Positions 21,601-32,600 of a stretch of 64,000 nt of DNA are shown one piece after another. The stretch lies in assembly GCA_025531455.1 (NCBI GenBank), contig JAMYHL010000005.1, positions 1,240,001-1,304,000 of the forward strand. Reading direction: 5' to 3'. Both the position numbers and the translations under genes were made by a program. Numbering within the stretch: position 1 is the stretch's first letter; the number at the start of each line of letters is the position of its first letter. The notes beneath the pieces were generated by a model. It was not told the DNA's origin and made no database searches. It was given only the letters and a program-made list of their open reading frames with translations. The DNA is from Apiotrichum sp. Y4204. Its lineage: Eukaryota; Basidiomycota; Tremellomycetes; Trichosporonales; Trichosporonaceae.

Positions 21601-23935
21601 GACACTTATGGACGACTCGCCCACTCCGGTGCGCCAGAGTTCGGTGGCCGTGCTCGCCCCGCCGCCAGACTCACCCACTCATGGAAAGGGAGGCGGTTCC
21701 CGCTTGTCCGGTCCATTCATGTTCACGTCATTGCGGCCGAGTCCGCCGCGCTCGCCGTTCGGTTCAGACTCGGCAGAGAAGATCATGGGGCGCCAGAGCA
21801 CCCCTGATCCCGAGATGGAGCGCCCACAGAAATCGCCGTCGGGGTGGTCGCACCGCAGCATACCGAGTGTGTCGGCCGTGACGCCGTCGGCGGAGCTTTT
21901 CCTCGGCCCGCAGGGAGTGGAAAGTCCGACGCGCGCAGAACGTCACAGCCATCACAGCCACCAGAGCCGGCAGAGCACACACAGCCGCGTGTCCCCCGAC
22001 TTTCTCGAATTCATCGCCCGCGATACCGACACGTACGACGCGGCGGGAGACAACTCGTTCCCGCGGTCGCACACTGACAGCTCCTTTGACAGGTCGATAC
22101 CGCTTGAAGACAAGTCGGGCGTGCTCCCCCGCTCGAACTCGTCGTCTCCGCAGCGCATCCCGCCCCTGCCCCGCCGAGATGAGCCGCGAGAGGCGGTATC
22201 GGATTGGGAAAGCTCCCGCCACAGCGATTCGCGTCGCACGTCGCTTGAGGGCACGGAAGAGACAGGCGAGACGCGCTCTCGTGCGGGTGACAGCGCGGTG
22301 CCCAGCGCGGCGCATAGTCGTACGCACAGCCGGACGCATAGCACTGTGCCCAGCACGACAAATAGTGCAAGTGCCCATGTTGACGACGGAACGTCCATTC
22401 GCGGTATCGACTCGGAATCTCTCCACTCCCAGTCGTCTTTCTACACCACCGAGGCAGCGGGCGCTGAGGACTGGACGATAATAGCTGATGTCGCCCGGGA
22501 CGACGATGGCCACCAGAGGGACAACTCTGAAACCACGCTGCCTGATCTCTTCCCCGTCTCATCGCGCTCGTCGGTGTCGCACTACACGGACGCGCTGGAG
22601 GGCTCGACGGGCTCGGCATTTGTGACGCCGATGGAATCGCCTCTGACCAGCAGCTCGGTGGACCAGTTTTATATGGCCTCCCTGGCGCCGTCCAGCATCA
22701 TATCGAGCAGCGACCAGGAGTCTTCGTCGAGCACCCCACAGATGTCCTCCTCTAAGCTTGGAAGTGAGTCCGAGCTGGCCGACTCGTCCACACCGACAGA
22801 GGAACCGGCCGGAGAGGGCGTGGAGAACCTGGCGGAGAATCCTGCCGACACGCCGCGAGTGAAGCTGCGGCAGGTCAGCGACGAGCGCCGGTTCAGCGAG
22901 GCGCCATCCTCGGACGACGCCTTTGAGTTTGACAGACGCAATTCGCGTCGCAGCCACTCGCCCGCGAGCATCTCATCTGGGTCCGAGGTATCTATCCGCC
23001 ACAGCTTGGACGAAAACTTCCGCGGCCTCTTCTACCGTGCCCCAACCTCGCCCCCAACTTCGGTCACGTCGGTGTCGCCGCCGACGCGCCGTCGCCGCCT
23101 TGTCTCCCAGAGCTTGGTCATTGACCCTCCGCACGTCGAACGCGTCATCGGCCTTGGCTTCAACATTGATCTCAACTCCCCGACCGAGGCGACACACAGC
23201 GACAGCAGCCAGTTTGAGCTCCGCACACCGATGATCGACCAGGGCCAGCAGCCGTACACCTTCTCGCGCCCACCGGGACAGTTCCGCCCCCCCGGTGGCC
23301 GTGCGGGATCCCTCGGCCCGCTATCGCCAGCGCTCCCGCACGGTCTCGGTGTCTCCCTCGGCCCTGGACCTGGATCGGCGTCGGGGAGCAGCCCCGACGT
23401 GCCGCCCTTCCCTGGCGCGTTTGACCTCGGCCGCCTGGAGCTCCGCCCCACAGCGCCCCTCACCGCTACCACGCCCCGGGACGACTCGTGGATCACAGAG
23501 TGTGAGTTTTCGACTGCCATGCATGCAGACTGCCGGTGCATGTATGCATGCATGCACCTCTTATGCATAGGGCTGTATACTAACACTTTCCCAGCATACC
23601 ACCGGTTCTCGCAGGCTGCCGCGCGGGGTGCCACACGGCGGCAGAAGCAGTCTCTCCGAAAACCCCGGCCGTACAGTGCGGATGAGCGGTCCGTCGCGCT
23701 GCCACCATTCAGCCCAGTGACATTTGGGATCGCACCGGGTGGTCATCATCATCATCGTTATGATCCATCCCCAGGACCGAGCACACCCCGTTCTCGATCT
23801 CCCACAGCATCACACAGACACGGACACACCCGCGGATACGGAGGAATAGCATCGAGCGCATCCAGCATCAGCGGCCCCGACTCGCGCGCACTCACCCCCA
23901 ACGCCGACACTGCTGAACACATCCATCGTCTCTAG
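18674..23935 (+). CDS. Very large low-complexity Ser/Pro-rich protein (uncharacterised orphan)
   Basis: Two exons (18674-23501 and 23595-23935) give 1,722 residues. I chose ATG 18674 (MATADKRPVWKRG) because of its CCATGG context and because coding character starts there; in-frame ATGs extend to 18356 without a stop. The protein is Ser/Pro/Thr/Arg-rich, largely disordered, with many S-P and R-x-x-S sites. It has a proline-rich SH3-ligand-like segment (PAPPLPPKTPSRSE), and Ser/Asp-rich, PSSPR-like and His-rich (GGHHHHRY) stretches. I saw no enzyme domain or membrane segment. The intron carries a perfect TACTAAC branch site, is 93 nt, in frame and stop-free, so its retention adds 31 Cys/Met-rich residues. 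A scaffold or signalling role is only a guess. GPN2 begins 65 bases after the stop. Confidence 0.75.
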   Translation: MATADKRPVWKRGTSMRGIVRRDHNPQQQANLPQRIDVAVPADDSDGYVPYRPPFASTSGISLLQPSGAQGIGLAPMSVTHAHHAQHEPPQEAKRRSIFSAWPWKGRRRRRRELQSISTPSLLHPAASTASFGTSYGPLGNVHRRVPSQSRPLNDLPPGEANKYGPQFSAYAPKRKQFVSSPPSHNVPLAGSRMPVSSQARNYGPTRHGPMVHTFSSTPHLPGPPSSSDLHIEHLSFADVRPYPRVGGNIQPQPPQSTLAQQQQARPQNSSWVSLPRLTRSSVTLHSEGSKSRLAVTSMCDALTFPRPRMNAHDITPPETPPGNDTDLDDDLITPVFHDAVAQSVAREAEREEWAEMTHRRGRSGSIRQTNTTSAPSTPQRNRTTVDAEGTRHVRSRSQSSSIRSFLGLGGRARRHSVSEDANHGGSSDQHAETASAATCAQPHVGRKRLGIFSGHSHTDSIGSSLNHSRSSPQLTGSDRTPKSPRRSQSVKLGGNRSNYDVPPRKARTAASATSSSRSKRHRPPGPPRSFQFRLQPHQIKNAAGQPGVVVVGSRSSETPQPRAPRAIDFAEPSRSERQPSPPHYIPTPEGSFRFDADAIGIAITTAGNEAAMPPPHVQQRLPIPAALQPPAATALPREPPSSAHARYLLARQHRRSLTMRAFQSPPHAAMSASRSPSLAPTSFSHPISPDRATFASTTIARSSSGRASPPPQLPAFAAFSSSFTHAVEGDPQSPTSPRSPVSAEGKARGASTLGPRFPGKPTGRVRPRANSSPPSTGAPSAALPSSEGRPPSPRESPPPVPPTGKPGPLAMLLDKELPPVPHISAFSSLSPSLAPSPVETSAPPSALNSPQAPSPAPLAIATSPRAMPPRAPPPSRPVPPTPTSRPTSFDGYNPFTSPNRQSPSVHTINQLVATAAVVKALSSESHSTHTPIPGGRPGERPTTQRKGSVPPIVPAPPLPPKTPSRSETPQNQNRLTLMDDSPTPVRQSSVAVLAPPPDSPTHGKGGGSRLSGPFMFTSLRPSPPRSPFGSDSAEKIMGRQSTPDPEMERPQKSPSGWSHRSIPSVSAVTPSAELFLGPQGVESPTRAERHSHHSHQSRQSTHSRVSPDFLEFIARDTDTYDAAGDNSFPRSHTDSSFDRSIPLEDKSGVLPRSNSSSPQRIPPLPRRDEPREAVSDWESSRHSDSRRTSLEGTEETGETRSRAGDSAVPSAAHSRTHSRTHSTVPSTTNSASAHVDDGTSIRGIDSESLHSQSSFYTTEAAGAEDWTIIADVARDDDGHQRDNSETTLPDLFPVSSRSSVSHYTDALEGSTGSAFVTPMESPLTSSSVDQFYMASLAPSSIISSSDQESSSSTPQMSSSKLGSESELADSSTPTEEPAGEGVENLAENPADTPRVKLRQVSDERRFSEAPSSDDAFEFDRRNSRRSHSPASISSGSEVSIRHSLDENFRGLFYRAPTSPPTSVTSVSPPTRRRRLVSQSLVIDPPHVERVIGLGFNIDLNSPTEATHSDSSQFELRTPMIDQGQQPYTFSRPPGQFRPPGGRAGSLGPLSPALPHGLGVSLGPGPGSASGSSPDVPPFPGAFDLGRLELRPTAPLTATTPRDDSWITECEFSTAMHADCRCMYACMHLLCIGLYTNTFPAYHRFSQAAARGATRRQKQSLRKPRPYSADERSVALPPFSPVTFGIAPGGHHHHRYDPSPGPSTPRSRSPTASHRHGHTRGYGGIASSASSISGPDSRALTPNADTAEHIHRL

Positions 23936-24000
23936 ACCTAGTGCACGCCACCCCTCCAGACCCCTCCACCTCCACCGACCTCCACTTTCCGAGCTCCACA

Positions 24001-25264
24001 ATGGAGGTGGAGACCACAGAGACACACCACTCGGCGTTTGGCCAGCTCGTCACTGGTCCTCCGGGCGCAGGCAAGTCAACCTACTGCCATGGCATGTACC
24101 AGGTTGGTCACTACGAAGACTAGAGCTAACGATTCCAGTTCCTCACCGCACTCCAGCGCCCCGTCAGCATCATCAACCTGGATCCGGCAGTCACCGACCC
24201 GCCGTACCCGTGCGCCGTCTCCATCACGGACCTGATCACCCTCGAGGCCGTGATGGAGGAGTACGGCCTGGGACCCAACGGCGCGATGCTGTACTGCATC
24301 GAGTACCTCGAGGCCAACTTTGACTGGCTGGTGGAGCAGCTGGATGCCATACTCGCGGACCAGGGTGGGAATGGGTACATTGTCATCGACACGCCGGGGC
24401 AGGCAGAGCTGTGGACGAACCACGACAGTCTGAAGCGTATAGTCGAGCGGCTCGGAAAGATGGATTACAGGGTAAGTGCAAATGATTTGATGACCCGTGA
24501 TATGCTGACGCTCAGCTCGCAGCGGTGCACCTCACCGACGCACACGCCATCACCGATGCGTCAAAGTACATTGCGGCGGTGCTCCTCGCGCTGCGTGCCA
24601 TGCTCCAGCTCGAGATGCCCCACATCAATGTGCTGAGCAAAATCGACACCCTGTCGAGCTTTGAGAATCTCCGTGAGTTATGTGTACCTGGTCCTAAACT
24701 CATTCCACATTTCACTGACACTTCAGCCTTCAATCTCGACTATTACACCGAAGTCCAGGACCTTTCGTACCTTCTCCAGACGCTCGAGAACGAGCCGCGC
24801 GCAAAGCACTTTCACAAGCTGAACAAGGCGATGTGCGAGCTCATCGAGGACTTTGGGCTCGTTGGATTCGAGACCCTGGCAGTCGAGGTGCGTGCTGGTG
24901 ATGATATTTGTATAACCCACCACTGACGCCACAGGACAAGGCGTCGATGATGAAGCTCGTCCGCCTCGTGGACAAGGTGACGGGCTACGTGTTTATGCCG
25001 GCGGGGGGCGACACGACGACGGAAAACATGCACGCGCTCTTTTCGTCCGCGTCGGGCCTCATGCCTGGCGACCCGTACGCGGACATTAGCGATGTACAGG
25101 AACGGTGGGGCGAGGGCAAGGAGGCGTTTGACGCGGCCCAGGAGGAACAGTGGGAGCGCGAGTGGACCGCACGGCGCGGAGCCGAGGCCATCACAAAGGC
25201 CCAGCAGAACATGGAGCAGAGCATGGAGCAGAGCATGGCGCCAGACAGTAGTACTACCATATAA
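24001..25264 (+). CDS. GPN2: GPN-loop GTPase 2
   Basis: Cytoplasmic GTPase of the GPN family, involved in assembly and nuclear import of RNA polymerases II and III. Exons 24001-24102, 24139-24471, 24516-24672, 24727-24887 and 24935-25264 give 360 residues. Motifs: P-loop TGPPGAGKST (about residues 18-27), NLDPA, the family-defining GPN in YGLGPNGAM, the G3 motif DTPGQAEL, and the NKxD-equivalent in NVLSKIDTL. The C-terminus is Glu/Gln-rich with a short EQSM repeat. The first intron is 36 nt with a weak donor (GTTGGT). The start lies only 65 bases after the preceding stop, so the promoter probably overlaps the 3' end of the orphan gene. Confidence 0.95.
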
Positions 25265-25580
25265 TGTTTTGTTGTATCATATCCATGCCATACATCATTG
25301 CCATCAAGCACTGCGAATGACTGAGAGGATTCAGGCCTGCGACGCCGACAGCCGCCTTGGCAGTCACCTGGATCGGCTATCAGTTCCTGGTGGCGTTTAG
25401 ATAACCGGTCGGCCGGATGTTGCTCCGAAGTCGGCAGCGAGGTGGGCACGGCGCACAACACCTGTCCGAGGACCGAGGGACCAAGGCGATATGGATGACC
25501 CGAGATGGATATTGGGGCGAGCATAATATCGAGACCGACCAAGACCGAGGACATCCCCTATCAATACATCTCCTCTCACG
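25265..25580. other. Intergenic region GPN2 - alcohol dehydrogenase
   Basis: Stretch of 316 bases holding the GPN2 3' UTR and the promoter of the next gene. A near-repeat of GGATATTGGGG/GGCGATATGG type is present. No other feature was seen. Confidence 0.4.
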
Positions 25581-26963
25581 ATGCCGACACAGACACAGGC
25601 GTGGGTCGTCGAATCAAAGGGCGCGCCGTTCGTCCTGCGCGACATTACCCTCTCGGACCCGCTGGACGACGAGGTCCTCATCGAGTGGGTAGAAGAGTGT
25701 GACAGTAGACTTTGATTGACATTCAGGATGGTGGCGAGCGGGATCTGCCATACGGATCTGCTCGTCGCGGCCGGGGATCTCCCGGACGGCAAGTTTCCCG
25801 TCATCCTCGGTGCGCAAGAAGAGATTGTCTTATATTCTGATTCCAGGCCACGAGGGCGCGGGATACGTCCGTTCCGTCGGGTCAGGCGTGACCCGCCTGT
25901 GAGTAAACAATGATATAAGGGTACACGGCACGCTGGTTGACAAGGCAGGAAGGAGGGCGACCTCGTGCTCCTCTCGTACGCGGCATGCGAAAAGTGCGAC
26001 GCGTGCACCGAGGGCGCGGCGTTCGCGTGCGATACCTGGCCCGATATCAACTTTGGCAAGAAGCGGGCTGACGGGTATACGTGCGTTGGGGAGCTCGATG
26101 GCGGGGAGATGAAGGGAACGGGGGTGGGCGGCTCGTTTTTCGGCCAGTCGAGCTTTGCCCGCCACTCGCTCGTGAGGCAAAGTTCCTGCGTCGTCGTTCC
26201 CCCCGATACGGACGTGCGCACGCTCGCGCCGATGGGGTGCGGGCTGCAGACTGGTGCCGGCGGGGTATTTAATGTGGCGGGCCTCGAGGCGCGGCATTCC
26301 GTGCTCATCTGCGGGCTCGGGGGCGTGGGTATCGCCGCGCTCTTTGCGGCCGTCGCGGTCGGCGCCAAGACCATCATCGCCATGGATGTTAACGAGGAGC
26401 GTCTGCAGCTGGTGAGTAGTGGAGTGATAGAGCTGAAGCGCTCACACTATCTAGGCGTTGGAGCTCGGCGCAACGCACGCGCTCAACCCCAAGACATGCT
26501 CCGTTCCCGACCAAGCAAGGAAGATTACCGACGGCCGCGGCGTCGACTACGCCATAGAAGCGACGGGCCACCCCGTCGCTGCCAAAGACGCGTTTCTCGC
26601 GCTCGGCATGCGCGGGCGCCTCGTGCAGATTGGTGCGAGTCCCGCCCCGCTGCAGATTACCGTAAGAAACCATGAGTTTATTGCAGCTCTCTTAACTTTT
26701 CTTCCAGTTTAACGATATCCTCCTCGGGGTGCGCAGTATCGAGGTGTGCGTCGAGGGCAACGACACGCCGCACCGGCTCGTGCCCCGCCTCGTCGAGCTG
26801 CACAAGCAGGGCAAGGTGGGTGGAAACGCAGATACAGAGAGGCTGACGCCAGTTCCCCGTCGAGCGCATCGTCACGATGTATAACTGGAAGGATATGGAC
26901 AGGGCGCTCGCGGACATGCATGCTGGCAAGGTTATCAAGCCCGTGCTCGTGTATGAGGACTAG
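25581..26963 (+). CDS. Zinc-dependent alcohol dehydrogenase (MDR family, aryl-alcohol type)
   Basis: Medium-chain NAD(P)-dependent dehydrogenase of roughly 370 residues in several short exons, starting MPTQTQAWVVESKG. Catalytic zinc ligands are visible as Cys in SGICHTD and His in GHEGAG. The structural zinc lobe is intact (CEKCDACTEGAAFAC). Cofactor binding is by GLGGVG. The segments GSFFGQSSFA and MGCGLQTGAG resemble benzyl/aryl-alcohol dehydrogenases, so an aromatic or long-chain alcohol is a reasonable but unproven substrate. The stop is TAG at 26961. No linked pathway genes are seen. Confidence 0.88.
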
Positions 26964-28204
26964 GAACTAGTGGACCATGGATCATGGACCATGGATCATG
27001 GAGTGTATGCAGCGTTTGTTAGGAGTCATCTCCCCAGACACTCTGTGAATCAGGTAGTCGACCCTCTGGGCATTGGCATGGGCAGCATGCACTCGCACCT
27101 GGCTGTCCATACGTCCAAGCTCATCAGCCCTGCGGCAATAGTATACATTTAGGTCTCATGCAAGGATCACGGTCCGAACAGCATCAACCGACATCTGCGT
27201 CACTGTAAACTACAGTACACAGCTGCAGTGTAGCTGTAGTGTACAAGCACCACGCCGCCGACTGGCGTGACTCGCGAGATTGGGCTCACGAGATCAGCCA
27301 GTGGCAAGGTGTACGGTGGCCCAATCCCGAAGGACATGGTTGTCGCCATAGAGCTCGTCGCGCTGCGTATCAAGGGAATCGAGCGGTACAACGAGTCGGT
27401 CCCACATGCCCGAGAGCTATCTGGCCGATACTGGCCGCCTAGGATCCCTGTGTAGCGGAGAGTACGATGGTGAAGATGGTCAGGACGAGTTAGTACTTGG
27501 TGCTTACGCGCGGGAGCGAGGCCCTAGCAAGGTATCCCCCGCATCCTGTGGAGCTCGTTACGCAAAACCGTCTCTACGAAAGAGGAGCAGACGGGGAGCT
27601 CGGTATGCAATACTTGTTCGCTACGCGGAGCAGACATCGGGACAACGGTGCCCGCAGTCTGCAAGCTTTAACGGAGATGCCTCCTTCCCAGCGGCGACTG
27701 TGAAATTAGGCTAAACCCCTCCTTCCGCTTCGTCCATGTTTTACTGGCCGCGGCAGCCTAAAGCATCCAGCATCGTGCCCCAAGCCTACTCCGCGTCGGC
27801 GACGGCGTCGGCGTCGGCTTCGGCGTACGCAACGTCGGCGCGGGCGGCGGACGACCGCAAGAGAGGTGTATGTTTCGGTGGGAACTGTGTCCAGCCCGCT
27901 CCACAGATTACGCGGGCCGATGTGAGTGGTATAGGTGGTCTCTCGCCTTTCGGCCATCTGCGCCTCTTTTTGTATGGTGAGCATGTGCGTCGTTGAGAAA
28001 TGCATCACGACTGGCGCATATCCTCGGGAAACTTGGAACTTGGAACTTTGCATCTCACATCTTATCTCTCAACCATGACAGGCACTTGAGCAGTGCCGCC
28101 ATCTTGCGTTGTAATTCCCACCCACCACTAGAAAACACAGAAACCGGAACCCCGCGCTCAGCTATTTCTCGCCATCTGGGCCCCCACTCTTTGTTGTTGT
28201 TGGG
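26964..28204. other. 1.2-kb intergenic region with repeats and a hairpin
   Basis: A 14-base unit GGACCATGGATCAT occurs twice in tandem (26972-26999). An imperfect hairpin lies at 27210-27239 (CTACAGTACAC against GTGTAGCTGTAG). The stretch 27240-27715 has short open frames with somewhat gene-like composition but no single intact frame and no recognised motif. It could be a decayed gene. A small Ser/Ala-rich frame at 27736-27996 has no support. The region before 28205 probably holds the PQ-loop gene promoter. Confidence 0.45.
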
Positions 28205-29302
28205 ATGAAGGAGAACGCCGTCGCGGACAAGGTGTGTGCGACGATTGGCGCGGTGCTCTGGTCCGTCCAGGTCGTCCCGCAGATTATCAAGTCGTACCGC
28301 ACCAAGAGCGTCGACGGCCTTTCTCCCGCGCTCATGTTGTGAGTCTAGTCGCCGATGTATTATTTCTCTGACGATAGCGTGTGGGCGCTCGCGACCATCT
28401 TCCAGGGGTCGTATCTCGTCTCGATGCGGTCGAGTATCCCTCTCCAGGTGAGCCATGAGTCCATGAGATGCGGCGGACAATACCGGAAATCAAAGGAATC
28501 ACCCGAATCAAACACCTCGCATGATTCCATCACTCCATCTCCCCATGTCCCACGATCCCATGCTCATCTCGCGACGCATCTCGCGACGCATCCCGCGCTC
28601 ACCGCCTAACACCAGGTCCAACCCCAGGCATTTGGCGGGTTCAGCGTGCTGGCATGGGCGCAGTGCCTGTACTATGGCAAGCGGTATCCTCTCTGGAAAG
28701 CGCTCGCCTACATGTTTGGGTTTTACGCCTTTTTCGCGGGCTTTGAGACGGGCAGCGTATTCGCGCTCTGGGCCGGCGAGAAAAACGGGATTACCTGGCC
28801 ACAGCAGATGTACGGGTGGATCACGAGCGCGCTCCTCATCCTCGGCCTCGTGCCGCAGTACTATGAAATCTACCTCCGCGGCGAGGTCGTGGGGATCAGT
28901 ATCAGTTTTATGCTCGTGGACATTTTCGGCGGCGTTTTCAGTGGGATATCGCTGTTTTTCCGCAAGCAATTCGACTCTACTGCGTTTGTGCAGTATTTTC
29001 TCGTCGTGGTCCTTGATGGCGTGGTGGTCGTCCTCAAGCCGGTCCTCGCGGCGGTCCAGCGGCGGAGAAAGGCGCGGGCCGCGAGAGGCGACGAAGAAGA
29101 AGAGGAGGGGACGCAGATGGGCGAGGTGCGCGAGGATGAGGGCTGCGGGAAGCAGGGGGGCAAAGTGAGCGTGAGCGTCGAGGAGGCGCCTGGTGCTGGC
29201 GAGAAGCCGCAGAGCATACACCCCCCTTCTCTGCCGGTACAGCCGCCGGATATGCCTCAAGGGCGGACAATGACTGGCGACTCGGACTCGACGTACTCAT
29301 AG
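28205..29302 (+). CDS. PQ-loop repeat membrane protein
   Basis: Three exons (28205-28338, 28378-28447, 28616-29302) give 296 residues. Two PQ-loop motifs are visible: VVPQIIKSYRTKSVDGLSP (first exon) and LVPQYYEIYLRGEVVGIS (about residue 140). Each sits between hydrophobic segments, and about seven membrane spans are expected. The C-terminus is a cytosolic-looking tail with an acidic EEEEEG run, then Ser/Pro. PQ-loop proteins include lysosomal/vacuolar amino-acid and cystine exporters and related receptors-like proteins; the substrate is not deducible here. The second intron contains repeated TCGCGACGCA units. Confidence 0.87.
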
Positions 29303-29635
29303 GCGAACCCCTACATCTATCACATCTGTCACATCGGCTCGATCTTCCTATCTATCCACACTACTATATAGATACTAGACTCCTCTTTTGGTCATCATGC
29401 AGCTTCCTGTACTGTGCAACGACCTCTGACCCCGACTTGTCGGTCGCTTCCCTCATCGCTTCTTGGCCCATTTCACTGCACCCCACACTGAAACCACTTG
29501 CATGACATAGTCAACGGTACAGATACGAGCGCGTCCTAGGATACATAACATTCAGGATTATCCCATCCGGGTCGGGTCTCTATGATGCGTAAAACTCTGG
29601 GCACGTTAGAAAACAGGCTGCGTGGCGATTTCGCG
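29303..29635. other. Convergent 3' region between the PQ-loop gene and IQGAP
   Basis: Stretch of 333 bases between two stop codons, AT-richer than the genes. It probably holds both 3' UTRs. No other feature was seen. Confidence 0.5.
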
Positions 29636-32600
29636 TCACTCACTCTTGTTGATCTGGTGAATAAGCATGTTCAAATTGAACGCGGCGCTGGCGTCGAACA
29701 GGTCGAGGCGGACATTGTTGTCAAACTGCGCCTGGAGCAGGTCCTCCATTCGCAGCTCCTCGGTACCGCTTGCACTGGCGCCGATGGTGCTTGTCATCTC
29801 GAGCGTGAACACGCCAACGTCGTCTGACGAGATGACAATGTGGATCTTGTCAAACTGCCGCGGCGAGCATTGGTTGACAGACAGCAGCACACCCTTCTCG
29901 TACAGCTCGGCGGCCGTGTAGCGGTACGAGCCAAACTTGGACTTTTTCGCGCCGTGCCGCTTCTGGTGCCAAAAGTGCTTGGACATGAACGGCGCTTTCT
30001 TCTTCCTGGAATGTTAGCGATATCTAACACTGTACACTCACTGCTGCAGTGCGGCCATCGCAGAGTCAATGTAGTCGTGGTAGCTCTGGATGCGCTCCTC
30101 GCAGTCCTGCCGCTTTTCTGTAAGGTTGGCGTGCGCTTCCGACATGGCGCGCAGGTCGACCTTGCGCTTCTGGCGTAACCGGTGCTTCTCCTTGATGTCG
30201 CTGGCAATCGATACAAGAAGGCCCTGGAACTTGGAGTCGCGGTCCAGGCGCCCGTGCTCCTGCAGCGCCATGCAAAACTCGATTGCGCGCGACTTGACCT
30301 CGTGGAACGGAAGTCTGTAGAGTTAGAACTGCTTAAGGAGGCACTCGTCAGCAGCACACTCACGCTCGGATGCTTTCCATCTGGTACTCGGCCTCGGCGG
30401 GTGTAGGCGGAAGGTCGTGGCGGGCGAGACGCGCCTGCTCGAGCGCAATGTCGCGGTGCACTTCATAGATCCACCGCTGCTCCTCCTCTTCTCCAGGGTG
30501 GTCGAGGAAGATGTCGTAGAGTGTCTTGCCGGTCTGTACGCGGAGGACAGCAAGGACATGGCGCTTCGCCTGGACCTCCATCTCCCGGAGCTGCGCTTGC
30601 CGCGGGTCACTCGGCTGCAGCTGGGCAAGGCGGTTCGTTAACCGCACGCGGACCGTGTTCTTGCCGCGGTCATACTCCAGTGGTGGGCCCTCGAGCTCAT
30701 TGAGCACGCTCTCCATCGGGTCCCCGCTCTTGCCGGCCGTAACTGCAGGAATGTTCCGCACCATGACACCCAGCAGGCCGTAGATATCACTGCGGGTGAT
30801 GCTGATCGGAGTCGCCTCAGAAGTGCTCTCCAGCATCTCCTGGTTCTGGAAGTCGACTTCGGCGACATCAAGCGTCCAGTCGCCCATGGCCTTGCCCTCG
30901 GCGCGGATGTAATTGTCCAGAGGCACGCGCACCAGCCGGTCCTTGTCGAGGTTTGTAAAGTTTTGCGTTGCGACGTGAGTGAGCAGGTTTGCGATTGCTG
31001 AAAGGTTTCGCCGCTGAACGGGGTTGACCTGCTGTGCGATACCGTACGTTTCCGGTGCGATGATGCCAGGCAATATGAACGGGAGAATCACAGACTTGGC
31101 GACGACAGGCCACAGCATACTCTCGTCCTCACCCTGGAACCGCACGCGGCAGGCAAACAGAGCCTCGCGCACAAAGAGGCGGACAGTATAGGGCATCTGC
31201 GCAGCGGACGCCATGAGCGACTTGGCGAGCTCGTTCGTCAGGGCGCGCAGCTCCTGCAGGTCTGATGTCAGTTGAAGTTTCTTCTCACAACTTACGCTGA
31301 ATATACACTGCCCGGGTTTCGCCGTGGGTCTCGAGGATCTGGTCGGCAGTGAGGCCGCGCGGCAGTGTGCTCTTGACTCCTGTGAGACTCTCCTCGTCGT
31401 TAATGAAGCGGTTGTAAATGTCGACCGGGTCGGTAGAAAGGTCGAGCGCGTCCGACTGGATCACCCGATCAACATGTGAGAAGAGGACGTTTTGGAGGTA
31501 TGGTGTGAGGAGCGGCTTGACAAACTGGGTGACGACCGGTATGAGGGCAAACCGTGTTTCGGACAGGTCCTCGAGCGACCGCGAGCGGAGAACCTGCTCG
31601 TGGACCGACATTTGCAGCAGCTTGTGGAAAAAGTACTCCTCCCGCCTATCATGCCCAAAGCCAAACAGAACGAGGGTGACGGCCTCGACCAGACGCCGGT
31701 CCTTCTCGAGCTCCGGGTCGGCGGCAAGCTTGTGCAACAGCCGGCAGAGGTACTGCGGCTCGGTCTGGAGGGTAAAGAAGAGATGCTCGTAAAGCGCAAG
31801 CTTGCGCTGCGAGGTACGGTCGAGGTGGACGTTGCTGAACGGGTCGCCGCCGCCTGGAGGATTGAACGAGTCCTCTCCTGTCGGCTGCCCGTGTCGCCGC
31901 TTGGCGCGAACGAGGTCCTCGAACGACATCTTGTTCTTGAGGATCAGGGCAATCTTGGTGTCCAGCTCCTGTACCTCGGTATCAAGTGTCTGGTTGGCGC
32001 GGACAAGCTCGACAACCTCCTTGCGTAGTGTGTCGATACGCAGCTGGTCGCGGAAGTCATTTTCCGTGTCATCCAAAAGGTGCATGTAGTTCTGGATGGT
32101 CGGCACGTCGACGCCAACGCCCGTGATGAGGCGGTCATACATTTGGCGCTGTTTGCGGCCGCGCCACACGGCCTGGATCTTGACAATCTTGTCGACGTTG
32201 CGATGGAAGTGCGCAATCCGCAGCCAGTACCGTCTCCGGCAGATGAATCCGCGGATGAGAGACTGAAGAAAGACGAGCGCACCTTGCGTGTGAGGGTCGA
32301 CGAGGTAGTCGCGCCACTCGCGGTACTCTTGACGCGCGATGAAGCCTCGTGCCACGGCCTGGAATCCGATAACGTCCGGCTGAACGAATTCGAGCTTCTT
32401 CTTCTGCTCAACCGTCTGGCGTTTGGCAAGCTTGGTGCGGAGGAAGGCCTGGAGGCCACCGACAGACCCAGCAATCTCCACCTTGGCAAGTGCTTTCTGC
32501 ATGCTCTCGTGTGTCCGCTTGGCGAGGCGAGCGCGGGCCAAGGCCTGGAGAGAGACAACAGCGGTAGAGACAGTGACCGCCTCCTTGGTGAACACCTGTT

